Positions 36,913-46,908 of a stretch of 64,000 bases of DNA are shown piece by piece (position 1 is the stretch's first letter; each line of letters opens with the position of its first letter). A program made the position numbers and the translations under genes. The notes beneath the pieces are model-generated. The model ran no database searches. It worked only from the letters and a program-made list of their open reading frames with translations, and was not told the DNA's origin. The DNA comes from Brevundimonas intermedia (GTDB lineage: Bacteria > Pseudomonadota > Alphaproteobacteria > Caulobacterales > Caulobacteraceae), in NCBI RefSeq assembly GCF_027922165.1, contig NZ_BSFD01000011.1, positions 537,936 through 601,935 of the forward strand, written 5' to 3'.

Positions 36913-37929
36913 TCAGTCCGTGACGGAGAATGGCTCCACGGTCCAGCGTTCCAACATCCATTCCGACAGGTTTGGATCCCAGATCCAGGTCTGGCGATAG
37001 GGGGCGAAACGGTCGTCGCCCGCCTCTAACCGCCCTTCGAGTTCGGCTCGTGTTCTGCTGATCCCGCGAAATTTCGTCGGCCTAAACGACATGTCCGGCG
37101 TTTCCGCCAACTTGCGCACGACCAGTTCGGCCACCCGATTGTTCCGACTACGATCCGTGGACACCACCTCGCCTTGCCAGTCGAGCGTCGGCGAACCGTT
37201 CGTCCCCATATAGGCCCTCCAGGCATTGGCATCGGCGAGATCCCGCTTTCGCGTAGGTCCGCCGTCTATCTGAGCGTTCCATAACGTTGCTGCAGCGAAG
37301 CGGTCGCCCTCCAACCCCAGGCAAGAGGCCAAGATCGTCACCTGGTTGCGTTGCTTGTCTTCATCTAGAAGCTGGCAAGGCGGCAAGGCTTCGACCGCCA
37401 GCTTCGCAAGATCAAAGGCGTATTTGACGGCCAGCGCGCCGCCGCAGGCGCTCTGCGTCACGCGGCGGACTGGCACGTCCTCCCAGTGGTCGGGTCGGCT
37501 GTTCGCCATTTCGACCGACACCACCCACGAATGGAGACAGATCGACGCCTCCTGCGTCGTACCGTCTTCCGGGGTGAGGGTTCGATCCGCAAAGCGGGCG
37601 TCCTCCAGCACCGCTTGCCAAACCTCGGGATCGACCGGCGCCGTCATCTTGCGGCCGTCCTGTCCGGATACCTCGACCATCGGATCCTGGCCGGGGCGTC
37701 TCACAAAGGCCACCGCCGGCATGTCGCGGCCATATCCATCCACGAAGCGAGCCCGATAGACTTCCGCCTCGGTCTCGGCTTCGGCCTCGATGGCGGCGAT
37801 GCCCAACAGACCTTCGACACGCGCGCGGTCGTCGGCTGCGCACCGGTCGCGCCAATTATCGTCGCGGCAATCGCGCGGCGGCTCGGCCTGGGTGGCGGCC
37901 AGTGTGGCGAGAAAGGCGGCGATCAGCAT
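36913..37929 (-). CDS. Secreted protein of unknown function
   Basis: 338 aa. I do not recognise the family. It has a short signal peptide (MLIAAFLATLAATQA, then EPPRDC) and no other membrane segment. The body has eight or so cysteines, for example CRDDNWRDRCAADD, SICLHSW, QSACGG, PPCQLL and ASCLGLEG, suggesting periplasmic disulfides. A C-terminal YRQTWIWDPNLSEWMLERWTV is rich in Trp. GGAGATAAAG precedes the ATG. It is co-transcribed with the VTT membrane protein. Codon use and GC resemble neighbours, so no sign of recent transfer. Confidence 0.75.
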   Translation of the reverse strand: MLIAAFLATLAATQAEPPRDCRDDNWRDRCAADDRARVEGLLGIAAIEAEAETEAEVYRARFVDGYGRDMPAVAFVRRPGQDPMVEVSGQDGRKMTAPVDPEVWQAVLEDARFADRTLTPEDGTTQEASICLHSWVVSVEMANSRPDHWEDVPVRRVTQSACGGALAVKYAFDLAKLAVEALPPCQLLDEDKQRNQVTILASCLGLEGDRFAAATLWNAQIDGGPTRKRDLADANAWRAYMGTNGSPTLDWQGEVVSTDRSRNNRVAELVVRKLAETPDMSFRPTKFRGISRTRAELEGRLEAGDDRFAPYRQTWIWDPNLSEWMLERWTVEPFSVTD

Positions 37930-37981
37930 TCTTTATCTCCGACACGTCGGATCATTTGCACACGCCTTCCTCGCCACGTAA

Positions 37982-39235
<1,254 letters not shown>

Positions 39236-39257
39236 AACGAACTATCGCCCAAACGAT

Positions 39258-39290
39258 AACGGCGGCCCCGCAAGGAGCCGCCGTTTTTCT
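39258..39290. terminator. Intrinsic terminator between aatA and secF
   Basis: A 9-bp stem (39258-39266 with 39277-39285, 10-nt loop) is followed on the plus strand by five Ts. It lies between convergent aatA and secF. Confidence 0.85.
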
Positions 39291-39310
39291 TTGCCTCGAT
39301 GTCCGCTCGA

Positions 39311-40300
39311 TCAGGGCCTGCTGGCCATGCCCAGTTTGATCGGCTTGGCGTCTTCGGCCAGGGCGCCGCGCTTGACGCCCCACAGCAGGATGATCGGCGC
39401 GCCGACATAGATCGACGAATAGGTGCCGACTATGATGCCGAACATCAGGGCGACCGAGAAGCCGAACAGGGCCTCGCCTCCGAAAATGGCCAGCGCCGCC
39501 AGCACCATGACGGCGGTCACGCCGGTGATGATGGTCCGCGACAGGGTCTCGTTCAGCGACAGGTCGATCACCTCGCGCAGCGGCATGGTCTTGTACTTGC
39601 GCAGGTTCTCACGAAGGCGGTCGAACACCACCACGGTGTCGTTCATCGAATAGCCGATGACGGTCAGGATGGCGGCGACCATGTTCAAGCTGAACTCCAG
39701 CCGGAACAGGACGATCAGACCGAATGTCAGGATCACGTCGTGCAGCAGACCGATCACGGCGCCGAAGCCGAACTGCGGCTCGAACCGGAACCAGATGTAG
39801 AGGAACATCAGGCCGATGGCGACGGCCAGGGCCAGCAGGCCTGAGGTGAACAGTTCGCCCGAGACCTTGGAGCCGACGACGCTGACGCCCGAATACTGGA
39901 CCTCGCCCACCGTCTGGCTGATGGCGCTTTCCACTTGGTTGACCACCTGGGTCTGGTCTCGGCCTTCAGGCACCTGGAAGCGCAGGATGGCGGTCGAGCC
40001 GTCATCGACATTGGTGTCGCGGCGGGCGATGCCCTGCACCTGGACGTCGCCGAGGTTCAGGCCGTTGACGGCCTCGCGCACCCGGTCAAGCTCGATCGCC
40101 TGACCGGCCGGCTTGGACACCTCCATCGAGGCGCCGCCCCGGAAGTCGATGCCCATGTTCAGGCCGGGAATGAAACACGCCACGATCGAGGCGACGCACA
40201 GAACCACCGACAGCACCGCGGCGAACCGGGCATATTTGACGAAATGGAAATTCGTCTTCTGCGGCAGCAGTTTGATGAGGGGCCATCCACGCATCGCCAT
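39311..40300 (-). CDS. secF: Protein translocase subunit SecF
   Basis: 329 aa with six membrane segments. The SecF signature GIDFRGGASMEV follows TM1; the later TGVTAVMVLAALAIFGGEALFGF and NDTVVVFDRLREN motifs are conserved. The ATG at 40300 overlaps the secD stop by one base (TGATG); GTG at 40303 and ATG at 40294 are in-frame alternatives. With SecD and YajC it uses the proton gradient to pull exported proteins out of SecYEG. Confidence 0.95.
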   Translation of the reverse strand: MAMRGWPLIKLLPQKTNFHFVKYARFAAVLSVVLCVASIVACFIPGLNMGIDFRGGASMEVSKPAGQAIELDRVREAVNGLNLGDVQVQGIARRDTNVDDGSTAILRFQVPEGRDQTQVVNQVESAISQTVGEVQYSGVSVVGSKVSGELFTSGLLALAVAIGLMFLYIWFRFEPQFGFGAVIGLLHDVILTFGLIVLFRLEFSLNMVAAILTVIGYSMNDTVVVFDRLRENLRKYKTMPLREVIDLSLNETLSRTIITGVTAVMVLAALAIFGGEALFGFSVALMFGIIVGTYSSIYVGAPIILLWGVKRGALAEDAKPIKLGMASRP

Positions 40301-41892
40301 CACTCCGCGATCGGCAGTTTTTTGGGCTTGGCGGTCTTGAGCCAGTAGGCCAGCAGCACTTGCGCCACCAGAACTGACGAGAACACCGAGGTGAAGACGC
40401 CGATGCTCAGCGTCCAGGCGAAGCCGCGCACCGGGCCGGCGCCGAAGACGAACATGATCGCCGCCGCCACCAGGGTGGTGACGTTTGCGTCCAGGATCGT
40501 GCCCCAGGCCTTGGAGAAGCCGGCATCCATGCTGGCGATCACGCTTCGACCCGACCGCGCCTCGTCACGCATCCGCTCATAGATCAGGACGTTGGCGTCC
40601 ACGGCCACGGCGAAAGTCAGGATCAGACCGGCGATGCCCGGCAGGGTCAGGGTCGCCTGGGTCAGCGACATGGCCGCCACGATCAGCACCCCGTTCAGCA
40701 CCAGGCCGACGACCGACACGCCCCCGAACAGGAAGCCGTAGGCCAGGATCATGAACACCACGATGATCGCAAAGCCCACGGCGGTAGACAGAGCGCCCGC
40801 CGCCACGGCGTCCGCGCCCAGTTCGGCCGTCACCGTCCGGCGCTCCTCGACGTTCAGCGGCGCCGGCAGGGCGCCGCCGTTCAGCAGGTTCACCAGCGTC
40901 GCGGCCTCCTGAATCGAGAAGCTGCCGGTGATCTGGCCCGAACCCGTGGTGATCGCGCTCTGGATCGTCGGCGCGGAAATCACCTTGCCGTCCAGGATGA
41001 TGGCGAAGGGTTTGCCCAGGTTGTTGGCGGTGGCCTCGCCGAACCGGCGTGCGCCGGCGCCGTCGAAGCGGAAGTCGATGGCCGGGCGACCGCTCTGGTC
41101 GGCGCCGACGCCGGCTCGGGTCAGGTTCTCACCCGACACCAGCACCCGCTTCTTGACCAGATAAGGCGTGCCCTGTTCGTCCATCAGCAGTTCGGCGTCC
41201 GGCGGCACGCGGCCGGCCATGGCATCCGTCACCGAATTCTCGCTGTCCACCATCTGGAAGGTCAGCTGCGCCGTCTGGCCGATCACTTCTTCCAGCTTGC
41301 TCGGGTCGCTTTCGCCCGGCGCCTGGACCACGATCCGGTCGGCGCCCTGACGGGTGATGGAGGGTTCACGCGTGCCCAGGCTGTCGATCCGGCGGCGCAC
41401 CACCTCGATCGACTGGTCCACGGCGGTCGATCCCATGCCGGCCAGGGCTGTGTCCGTATAGGCGAAGCGGATGCGGTCCCCGCCCACGCGCGTCGCGGCC
41501 CGCTCGACCTGGCCCGACGGCCCCGCCGCCCCGGCCAGCTGGCGCAGCGCCTCGAAAGCCGCCGTCTGCTGGCCCGGATTGGCCAGGGTGACGATCACGC
41601 CGCCGGCCTCACGCTGGAAACCGTTGGTGGCGATGCCCTCGCCGTTCAGCGTGACCCGCACGTCCTCGATCAGATTGGCGACGCGCTTCTCGCGCATCGC
41701 GGCCACATCGACTTCCAGCAGCAGGTACGACCCGCCCTGCAGGTCCAGCCCCAGGTTCAGGGCGTTCTTCGGCAGCCAACCGGGCATCGCCTCCCGCTGA
41801 GCCGGGCTCAGCAGATTCGGGAAGGCCAGCAGGCAGCCCAGGATCGCCGAGGCGACGACGAGAATGACTTTCCAGCGCGACAGCTGAATCAT
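40300..41892 (-). CDS. secD: Protein translocase subunit SecD
   Basis: 530 aa, six membrane segments and a large periplasmic domain. Motifs: GLDLQGGSYLLLEVD after TM1, RRRIDSLGTREPSITRQGADRIVVQAPGE, the P1-head region, and AVDANVLIYERMRDE with the conserved membrane aspartate. It lies 33 bp after yajC and overlaps secF. Length and gene order are standard. Confidence 0.96.
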   Translation of the reverse strand: MIQLSRWKVILVVASAILGCLLAFPNLLSPAQREAMPGWLPKNALNLGLDLQGGSYLLLEVDVAAMREKRVANLIEDVRVTLNGEGIATNGFQREAGGVIVTLANPGQQTAAFEALRQLAGAAGPSGQVERAATRVGGDRIRFAYTDTALAGMGSTAVDQSIEVVRRRIDSLGTREPSITRQGADRIVVQAPGESDPSKLEEVIGQTAQLTFQMVDSENSVTDAMAGRVPPDAELLMDEQGTPYLVKKRVLVSGENLTRAGVGADQSGRPAIDFRFDGAGARRFGEATANNLGKPFAIILDGKVISAPTIQSAITTGSGQITGSFSIQEAATLVNLLNGGALPAPLNVEERRTVTAELGADAVAAGALSTAVGFAIIVVFMILAYGFLFGGVSVVGLVLNGVLIVAAMSLTQATLTLPGIAGLILTFAVAVDANVLIYERMRDEARSGRSVIASMDAGFSKAWGTILDANVTTLVAAAIMFVFGAGPVRGFAWTLSIGVFTSVFSSVLVAQVLLAYWLKTAKPKKLPIAE

Positions 41893-41925
41893 GAGGACAG
41901 TCCAGGTTCAGCGATACGCTTGGTG

Positions 41926-42243
41926 TCAGGCCTTGGAATCGTTGGCGGCGATGGCGGTGCGATTGCGCACCTCGGCGATCATCGTCTTGACGACGCGTAC
42001 ATTCACGCTGGGAGCGATCTCGACATTGACCTCGCCCTCTTCGACGCGGGTCACCTTGCCGATGGTCCCGCTGGACAGCACGACCGTGTCGCCGCGCTTC
42101 ACGGCGGCGATGGCGGCTGCATGTTCCTTGGCCCGCTTCTGCTGCGGACGGATCAGGAGGAAGTAGAACAGGATGAAGATGGCGACGATCGGCAGGAACT
42201 GCATGATCACGGCCATCATGCCGCCGTCAGCTGGGGCGCCCAT
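41926..42243 (-). CDS. yajC: Preprotein translocase accessory subunit YajC
   Basis: 105 aa. One N-terminal membrane helix (MQFLPIVAIFILFYFLLIRPQQKR) with the diagnostic FYFLLIRPQQKR, then a small cytoplasmic beta domain (GDTVVLSSGTIGKVTRVEEG). First gene of yajC-secD-secF; the nlpD-like gene ends 102 bp upstream. Confidence 0.95.
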   Translation of the reverse strand: MGAPADGGMMAVIMQFLPIVAIFILFYFLLIRPQQKRAKEHAAAIAAVKRGDTVVLSSGTIGKVTRVEEGEVNVEIAPSVNVRVVKTMIAEVRNRTAIAANDSKA

Positions 42244-42345
42244 GGGTAGTCTCCGAACACAAGGGGGGCTGCCCTCGTCGGCGCCCCATTAAAACGAGGC
42301 GCGGAACCTAGGGCTCCGTCTCGCGGATTGCAACGCGGCTAAGCG

Positions 42346-43407
42346 TCAGCGCGGCAATACGGTCAGCGGATCGACCGCGACGGGGTCGTCGCCGCGCATC
42401 TGGCGGGTCTCGAAATGGATCGAGGGGCGGCCGTCGCCGGCGGTCAGGCCGACGGTGCCGATCTGCTGTCCGGCGCGCACGTCGTCGCCGTCCTTGACCG
42501 TGGCCGAACCCAGATGGCCGTACACGGTGCGCCAGCCGCCGTTGTGGACGATCAGGACCGTCAGTCCCTGGCCCACCAAGTCGTCGCCGACATAGGCCAC
42601 ACGCCCGCCGGCGGCCGCCACAACCGAGGCGCCGGCCGAGGCGCCGATATTGATCCCATTGTTGCGCTCGCCCATGCCCACCGGGCCGAACCGGCGCAGG
42701 ACGTCGCCCCGCACCGGCCATTGCAGGGCGATGGGACCGCCCGCGATGGGCGTCGTCGACGGGGCGGCGCTCACTGGCGGACGGGCGGGAGTCTCAACCG
42801 GCCGGGTCTGGGCCGGCAGGGCCGCATTGCCCGAGGGCGGCGGCGGGGGCGGCGGAACCACGCCGGTGTTCGGGACCAGCACCCCGGCCGGCGACGGCCC
42901 GGTAGCGTAGGGATCGCGCCCCGTATCGACGGCGGCGTCCGGCAGAATGATTCTCTGCCCCGTCGTGATCGCCCCCCGCGGCCCCAGGCCGTTCAGATCG
43001 ATCAGGGTCTGCACCGGTGTCTGGAACCGGCGCCCGACGCCCGAGATCGTGTCGCCCGGCTGGATCACATAGGCGGCGCCCGGCGTCACCACGCCTGAGG
43101 GGGCCGGCGACGTCGGATAGGAGGAGGCAGGAGGAACATAGGTCGGCTGCGTCGGCGTCACCGTGACCGGCGGGGGCAGATATCCCCCGTCCACCTGGCC
43201 GACGGGCGCCGTCGCTTGCGGCTGCGGCTGCTGAGTGGTCGGCTGTCCGTACGGGCCTTGCTGCGCCGGGGACGGATAGGCGCCCTGCCCGGCCGGCGTC
43301 GGTCGCGTCGAATACCGCGGCTCGGACGGATAGGTCATACAGGCCGCAGCACTCAGCGACGCCCCCGCGATCACAACCGCTCTTATCCAGCCCGACATCA
43401 CCGCCAC
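42346..43407 (-). CDS. LysM/LytM lipoprotein, NlpD-like amidase activator (degenerate M23)
   Basis: 353 aa. A lipobox (ASLSAAAC, cysteine near residue 23) predicts an outer-membrane lipoprotein. A Pro/Gln-rich spacer, a LysM domain (YVIQPGDTISGVGRRFQTPVQ, LNGL), a poly-Pro linker and a C-terminal LytM domain follow. In the LytM domain the first zinc-ligand motif (HxxxD) reads NNGINIG, so two metal ligands are missing although HLG and IHFE histidines remain; it should activate amidases rather than cut peptidoglycan itself, like E. coli NlpD. GTG at 43407 has GAGGAG 6 nt upstream. surE and pcm, often upstream of nlpD, are not adjacent here. Confidence 0.85.
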   Translation of the reverse strand: MAVMSGWIRAVVIAGASLSAAACMTYPSEPRYSTRPTPAGQGAYPSPAQQGPYGQPTTQQPQPQATAPVGQVDGGYLPPPVTVTPTQPTYVPPASSYPTSPAPSGVVTPGAAYVIQPGDTISGVGRRFQTPVQTLIDLNGLGPRGAITTGQRIILPDAAVDTGRDPYATGPSPAGVLVPNTGVVPPPPPPPSGNAALPAQTRPVETPARPPVSAAPSTTPIAGGPIALQWPVRGDVLRRFGPVGMGERNNGINIGASAGASVVAAAGGRVAYVGDDLVGQGLTVLIVHNGGWRTVYGHLGSATVKDGDDVRAGQQIGTVGLTAGDGRPSIHFETRQMRGDDPVAVDPLTVLPR

Positions 43408-43760
43408 CGGCCGCTCCTCACATGGTTAAATCCGCCCGCCCGGTGTGCCCGCTCGCGCCGCCCAAGCCAAGCCCGCAATCATCGCCAAAGTTGGGCGTGA
43501 AGGTTAACGCGGTCTTCGGCCCGCAGACGTAAGACGGCGGCGCACTGGAGGACGTATTTCGTCACCACGACGATGCGGTCATCAAGAAGGCCGCCAGATT
43601 GCAGGAATATTTCCAGTTTCAACGGCTTAATATACGGCGCCGGCAGTTCCACCGGAAAGTCCGACCAAGCATTTTTGACGCCCGCATTATGCCAGCCTCC
43701 GTGTTTGACATGGCGGCTTTACGAGGTTCGGGCGTCTTCTGATCGGCGAAGGAGATGACC
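43408..43760. other. 353-bp gap between the NlpD-like gene and a small-gene operon
   Basis: I see no convincing gene here. The stretch around 43590-43720 has lower GC than its surroundings and holds TTGACG- and TTGACA-like hexamers that could drive the downstream small genes on the plus strand. The divergent NlpD-like promoter must also be here. A small RNA cannot be excluded. Confidence 0.5.
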
Positions 43761-43889
43761 ATGAGCCGTTCACATTTGCTGGCGGAGTCGCTGAAACGCC
43801 CCGCTGCCCCACCCTCCATCTGGAAGATGGCCTTGACCGTTATAGGCGCCCTGTTTGGCGCGCCGATTCACCGGGGGCCGTCACGATGA
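43761..43889 (+). CDS. 42-aa protein of unknown function with one hydrophobic stretch
   Basis: The frame gives MSRSHLLAESLKRP, a Pro-rich turn, then a hydrophobic stretch (WKMALTVIGALFGAPI) and a basic end. GAAGGAG at 43748-43754 is ideally placed 6 nt before the ATG at 43761, and its stop overlaps the next start as ATGA. These two facts support a real gene. The hydrophobic part is barely long enough to cross a membrane. No family recognised. Confidence 0.55.
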   Translation: MSRSHLLAESLKRPAAPPSIWKMALTVIGALFGAPIHRGPSR

Positions 43890-44095
43890 TGCGGGGCTAT
43901 GTGGAAGGCGGAGCCGCGTATCCGGCGCCGCCCCGACGATACAGAGTCGTGCCAAGCGCCGCCGGATGGGCCGTCGCCGTCAACGACGCGATGACCCGTC
44001 CCCTGCCCGATCGGGCAACGGCCGAACGGCTGGCGGCGCGTTTGCAGGCCGAGGCGGATCGACTCAATCGCGACCAGCACAGGTGGGTGCAATGA
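43886..44095 (+). CDS. 69-aa DUF2188-like small protein
   Basis: The core YRVVPSAAGWAVAVNDAMTR followed by the helix DRATAERLAARLQAEADRL has the beta-beta-alpha pattern of DUF2188-type small proteins (aromatic strand, conserved Trp, then a helix that begins with a residue run such as ATAERLA). Function unknown. Starts with ATGATG overlapping the preceding stop, and its own stop overlaps the next start (ATGA). The DUF2188 link is by eye only. Confidence 0.6.
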   Translation: MMRGYVEGGAAYPAPPRRYRVVPSAAGWAVAVNDAMTRPLPDRATAERLAARLQAEADRLNRDQHRWVQ

Positions 44096-44280
44096 TCGCC
44101 GCCCCCGCCCCCACTCCTTCCGCAATCGAGACCCTGACGATCCGGCCCGCGAATGGGCAATGGCGCGTCACCTCCAGTGACGGTCTGTTCGAGGGCGTCT
44201 TCACCGACGCCAAAAGCGCTGTGAGGAGCGCCCGAGCCGAGGCGGAAGCCCATCGCGGTCATGTGCTGGTGCTGGGCTGA
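44092..44280 (+). CDS. 62-aa DUF2188-like small protein, paralogue of the preceding one
   Basis: LTIRPANGQWRVTSSDGLFEG followed by FTDAKSAVRSARAEAEAHRGHV repeats the strand-Trp-strand-helix layout of the preceding protein. The start overlaps the previous stop as ATGA, so three small genes form one translationally coupled chain. Function unknown; the short size and lack of a signal suggest a cytoplasmic protein. Confidence 0.6.
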   Translation: MIAAPAPTPSAIETLTIRPANGQWRVTSSDGLFEGVFTDAKSAVRSARAEAEAHRGHVLVLG

Positions 44281-44322
44281 AAACAAGCCGCTCGTCGCCT
44301 TCTCTCCCAAGGGATAAGGACG

Positions 44323-44357
44323 AAAAAAATGGCCGGAGCATTGCGGCTCCGGCCATT
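44323..44357 (-). terminator. Intrinsic terminator of clpX
   Basis: A 12-bp perfect stem (44328-44339 with 44346-44357, 6-nt loop). On the minus strand it ends in a run of seven Ts (A run 44323-44329 on the plus strand), overlapping the stem base. It closes the clpX transcript; the opposing small-gene operon ends 43 bp away. Confidence 0.9.
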
Positions 44358-44382
44358 GGTTTGTTCAGCGACAAAGCCGGAA

Positions 44383-45651
44383 TCAGGCGGCGCCGTCGGC
44401 CTTTTTCTTGGAGGCTTCGGAATAGATCAGCAGAGGCTGGGCCTTGCCGTCGATGACCTCGGCGTTGACCACCACTTCCTCGACGCCTTCGAAGGTCGGC
44501 AGTTCGAACATGGTTTCCAGCAGAATGCCTTCCAGGATCGAACGCAGACCCCGCGCGCCGGTCTTGCGGGTGATGGCCTTCTTGGCGACGGCGATCAGGG
44601 CGTCGTCGGTGAAGGTCAGTTCGACATTCTCCATCTCGAACAGGCGCTTGTACTGTTTGACCAGGGCGTTCTTCGGCTCGGTCAGGATGGTGACCAGGGC
44701 CGTCTCGTCCAGGTCTTCCAGCGTCGCCAGAACGGGCAGACGGCCGATGAACTCGGGAATCAGGCCGAAACGCATCAGGTCGTCAGGCTCGACACCCTTG
44801 AGGATGTCGCCGGTGCGACGTTCGTCGATTTCCTTGACCTGGGCGCCGAAGCCGATGGAGGCCCCTGCCCCGCGCGCCGAGATCACCTTCTCCAGGCCGG
44901 CGAAGGCGCCGCCGACAATGAAGAGGATGTTGGCGGTGTCGACCTGCAGGAACTCCTGCTGCGGATGCTTGCGGCCGCCCTGAGGCGGCACGGAGGCGAC
45001 CGTGCCTTCCATGATCTTCAGCAGGGCCTGCTGCACGCCTTCGCCCGAGACGTCGCGGGTGATGGAGGGATTGTCCGACTTGCGGCTGATCTTGTCGATT
45101 TCATCGATGTAGACGATGCCGCGCTGGGCCCGTTCGACATTGTAGTCGGAAGCCTGGAGCAGCTTCAGGATGATGTTCTCGACGTCTTCGCCCACATAAC
45201 CGGCTTCGGTCAGGGTGGTGGCGTCGGCCATGGTGAATGGCACGTCGATGATTCGGGCCAGGGTCTGGGCCAGCAGCGTCTTGCCCGAACCGGTCGGGCC
45301 GATCAGCATGATGTTCGACTTGGCCAGTTCGACGTCGTTGTTCTTCGTCGCGTGGTTCAGACGCTTGTAGTGATTGTGGACCGCGACCGAGAGGACCTTC
45401 TTGGCGTGCGACTGGCCGATGACATAGTCGTCGAGGACGTCGCGGATCTCCTTCGGCGTGGGTACGCCGTCGGTGGTCTTCTTGAACCCGATCTTGTGCT
45501 CTTCACGGATGATGTCCATGCACAATTCGACACATTCATCGCAGATGAAAACGGTCGGGCCCGCAATCAGTTTGCGGACCTCGTGCTGGCTCTTTCCGCA
45601 GAACGAGCAGTACAGGGTGCTTTTGGCGTCAGAGCCGGCTGCTTTGGTCAT
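44383..45651 (-). CDS. clpX: ATP-dependent Clp protease ATP-binding subunit ClpX
   Basis: 422 aa. An N-terminal zinc-binding domain with C15, C18, C37 and C40, then AAA+ domain with Walker A GPTGSGKT, Walker B VYIDEIDK, the pore loop GYVGED, sensor regions and the ClpP-contact IGF loop (SIGFGAQ). It unfolds substrates for ClpP. In Caulobacter relatives it controls cell-cycle proteins such as CtrA. It is separated from clpP by a HAD gene on the other strand and one small gene. Confidence 0.97.
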   Translation of the reverse strand: MTKAAGSDAKSTLYCSFCGKSQHEVRKLIAGPTVFICDECVELCMDIIREEHKIGFKKTTDGVPTPKEIRDVLDDYVIGQSHAKKVLSVAVHNHYKRLNHATKNNDVELAKSNIMLIGPTGSGKTLLAQTLARIIDVPFTMADATTLTEAGYVGEDVENIILKLLQASDYNVERAQRGIVYIDEIDKISRKSDNPSITRDVSGEGVQQALLKIMEGTVASVPPQGGRKHPQQEFLQVDTANILFIVGGAFAGLEKVISARGAGASIGFGAQVKEIDERRTGDILKGVEPDDLMRFGLIPEFIGRLPVLATLEDLDETALVTILTEPKNALVKQYKRLFEMENVELTFTDDALIAVAKKAITRKTGARGLRSILEGILLETMFELPTFEGVEEVVVNAEVIDGKAQPLLIYSEASKKKADGAA

Positions 45652-45845
45652 AGACCCTTATCTCACTCCCGCGGAGCGGACCGAAATGGCCCGAAACGCG
45701 CTTCCTCCACGTTGATTCCAGCACTCTGGACGCAAAGGTCTTCAAAAAATGACAATCACCCATCCCACGTTCAACGACAACCCCGAAGGCGGCAGAGGAT
45801 TGTTGCAGTGCGTGGATGGATCAGTGTCGTTGGGGATCAAGGCGA

Positions 45846-46502
45846 ATGTCTGACATGGGAAGCCTGCAGGATTTGCGCCAGTCTCGGACCAAATCGGGAC
45901 AGGCGGGGCCGATTGTGGCCTTCGATTTCGACGGCACACTGACCGTGCGCGACAGTTTCACCGAATTCCTGCGCTGGAAGGCCGGGCCGGGCGGCTGGGC
46001 CCTGGGCCTGGTCAAGCTGGCCCCGGCCCTGGCGGCCTATGGGCGACATCGAGACCGGGGACGGATCAAGGTCGCCTCGGTGAAGGAATTCCTAGCCGGG
46101 GAGACCCGCGAGTCGTTGGAGGCGGAGGCGGAGCGGTTCGCCGAGGTCATGTGGTCGCGACTGATGCGGCCGGACGCCCTTGCGGTCTGGGACGACTGGG
46201 GCCGGCGCGGCGCTCATCGCGTAATTGTGACCGCCTCGCCCGAGACGACGGTGGCGCCGTTTGCGCGTCGGCTGGGGGCCGAGGCCCTGCTGGGCACACA
46301 GCTGGCCTTTGATGCACAGGACCGCGTGACCGACGCCTTCGCCGGCCCCAATTGTCGGGGCGAGGAGAAGGTGCGGCGGCTGAAGGCCGCCTACAGCGAC
46401 GATATGACGCTCACCGCCGCCTATGGCGACACCTCGGGCGACCGCGAGATGCTGGCGATGGCGCAGGAGGCCGGGTTCCGGGTGTTCAAAGCCCGGCCTT
46501 GA
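45846..46502 (+). CDS. HAD-superfamily IB phosphatase-like hydrolase
   Basis: 218 aa. Motif I is FDFDGTLTVRDSF with the nucleophile aspartate, motif II VTASPET, motif III lysine in EEKVRRLK, and motif IV AYGDTSGDREML. The helical cap lies between about 30 and 110. Subclass IB includes phosphoserine and lipid phosphatases, and similar proteins have been annotated as phosphatidylglycerophosphatase C-like; the substrate is not resolvable. The ATG at 45846 was preferred to one at 45816, which adds unconserved residues. Confidence 0.8.
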   Translation: MSDMGSLQDLRQSRTKSGQAGPIVAFDFDGTLTVRDSFTEFLRWKAGPGGWALGLVKLAPALAAYGRHRDRGRIKVASVKEFLAGETRESLEAEAERFAEVMWSRLMRPDALAVWDDWGRRGAHRVIVTASPETTVAPFARRLGAEALLGTQLAFDAQDRVTDAFAGPNCRGEEKVRRLKAAYSDDMTLTAAYGDTSGDREMLAMAQEAGFRVFKARP

Positions 46503-46515
46503 AGCCTGGGCGGAG

Positions 46516-46836
46516 TCAGTTCCCGTCGGCGTCGACGTCAAAGACCACGGCCTTGCCGCGCGACGCAGGGTCCCATCCCGCCTCGATGGCCGAGGCGACG
46601 GCGTTGCGCACGGCGTCGACATTGACCCGCTGCTTCTCGACGTCCGGCCGGCCGTTGGGGCGCAAGGGCGGCGGAAACTGGACGATGGCCTCGCGTTTGA
46701 AGTCGGCGTGTCGCAGGGACACGGCCATGCCCTCCCAGACATTGCCGCCCTTGGGCTGAGGCTGGCGGCGGAGTTCCCACACATAGGTCTCGCCGTCGAC
46801 TTCGACCGTGCCGCTTGGATCTCGTGTGAACTGCAT
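46516..46836 (-). CDS. Conserved small cytoplasmic protein of unknown function
   Basis: 106 aa, MQFTRDPSGTVEVDGETYVWELRRQP at the start; no signal peptide, no membrane segment. The pattern (YVWELRRQPQ, WEGMAVSLRH, REAIVQFPPP, AGWDPASRGK) looks like a conserved alphaproteobacterial family but I cannot name it. The gene lies downstream of the clpP terminator on the same strand, convergent with the HAD gene (13-bp gap). Confidence 0.7.
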   Translation of the reverse strand: MQFTRDPSGTVEVDGETYVWELRRQPQPKGGNVWEGMAVSLRHADFKREAIVQFPPPLRPNGRPDVEKQRVNVDAVRNAVASAIEAGWDPASRGKAVVFDVDADGN

Positions 46837-46859
46837 GGCGGTTCCGATAGCACAAAATG

Positions 46860-46891
46860 AAAAGGGCGCGCCGCAAAGGCGCGCCCTTTTT
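46860..46891 (-). terminator. Intrinsic terminator of clpP
   Basis: Stem of 9 GC-rich pairs (46864-46872 with 46878-46886) extended by A-T pairs, with loop GCAAA, and TTTT on the minus strand. It lies 17 bp after the clpP stop. Confidence 0.88.
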
Positions 46892-46908
46892 ACCTGTCGT
46901 CAGACGGC

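Noticed and set aside
44329..45942. A 537-codon plus-strand frame opposite clpX
   Set aside because: ClpX is unambiguous on the other strand; the antisense frame has no start signal or domain.
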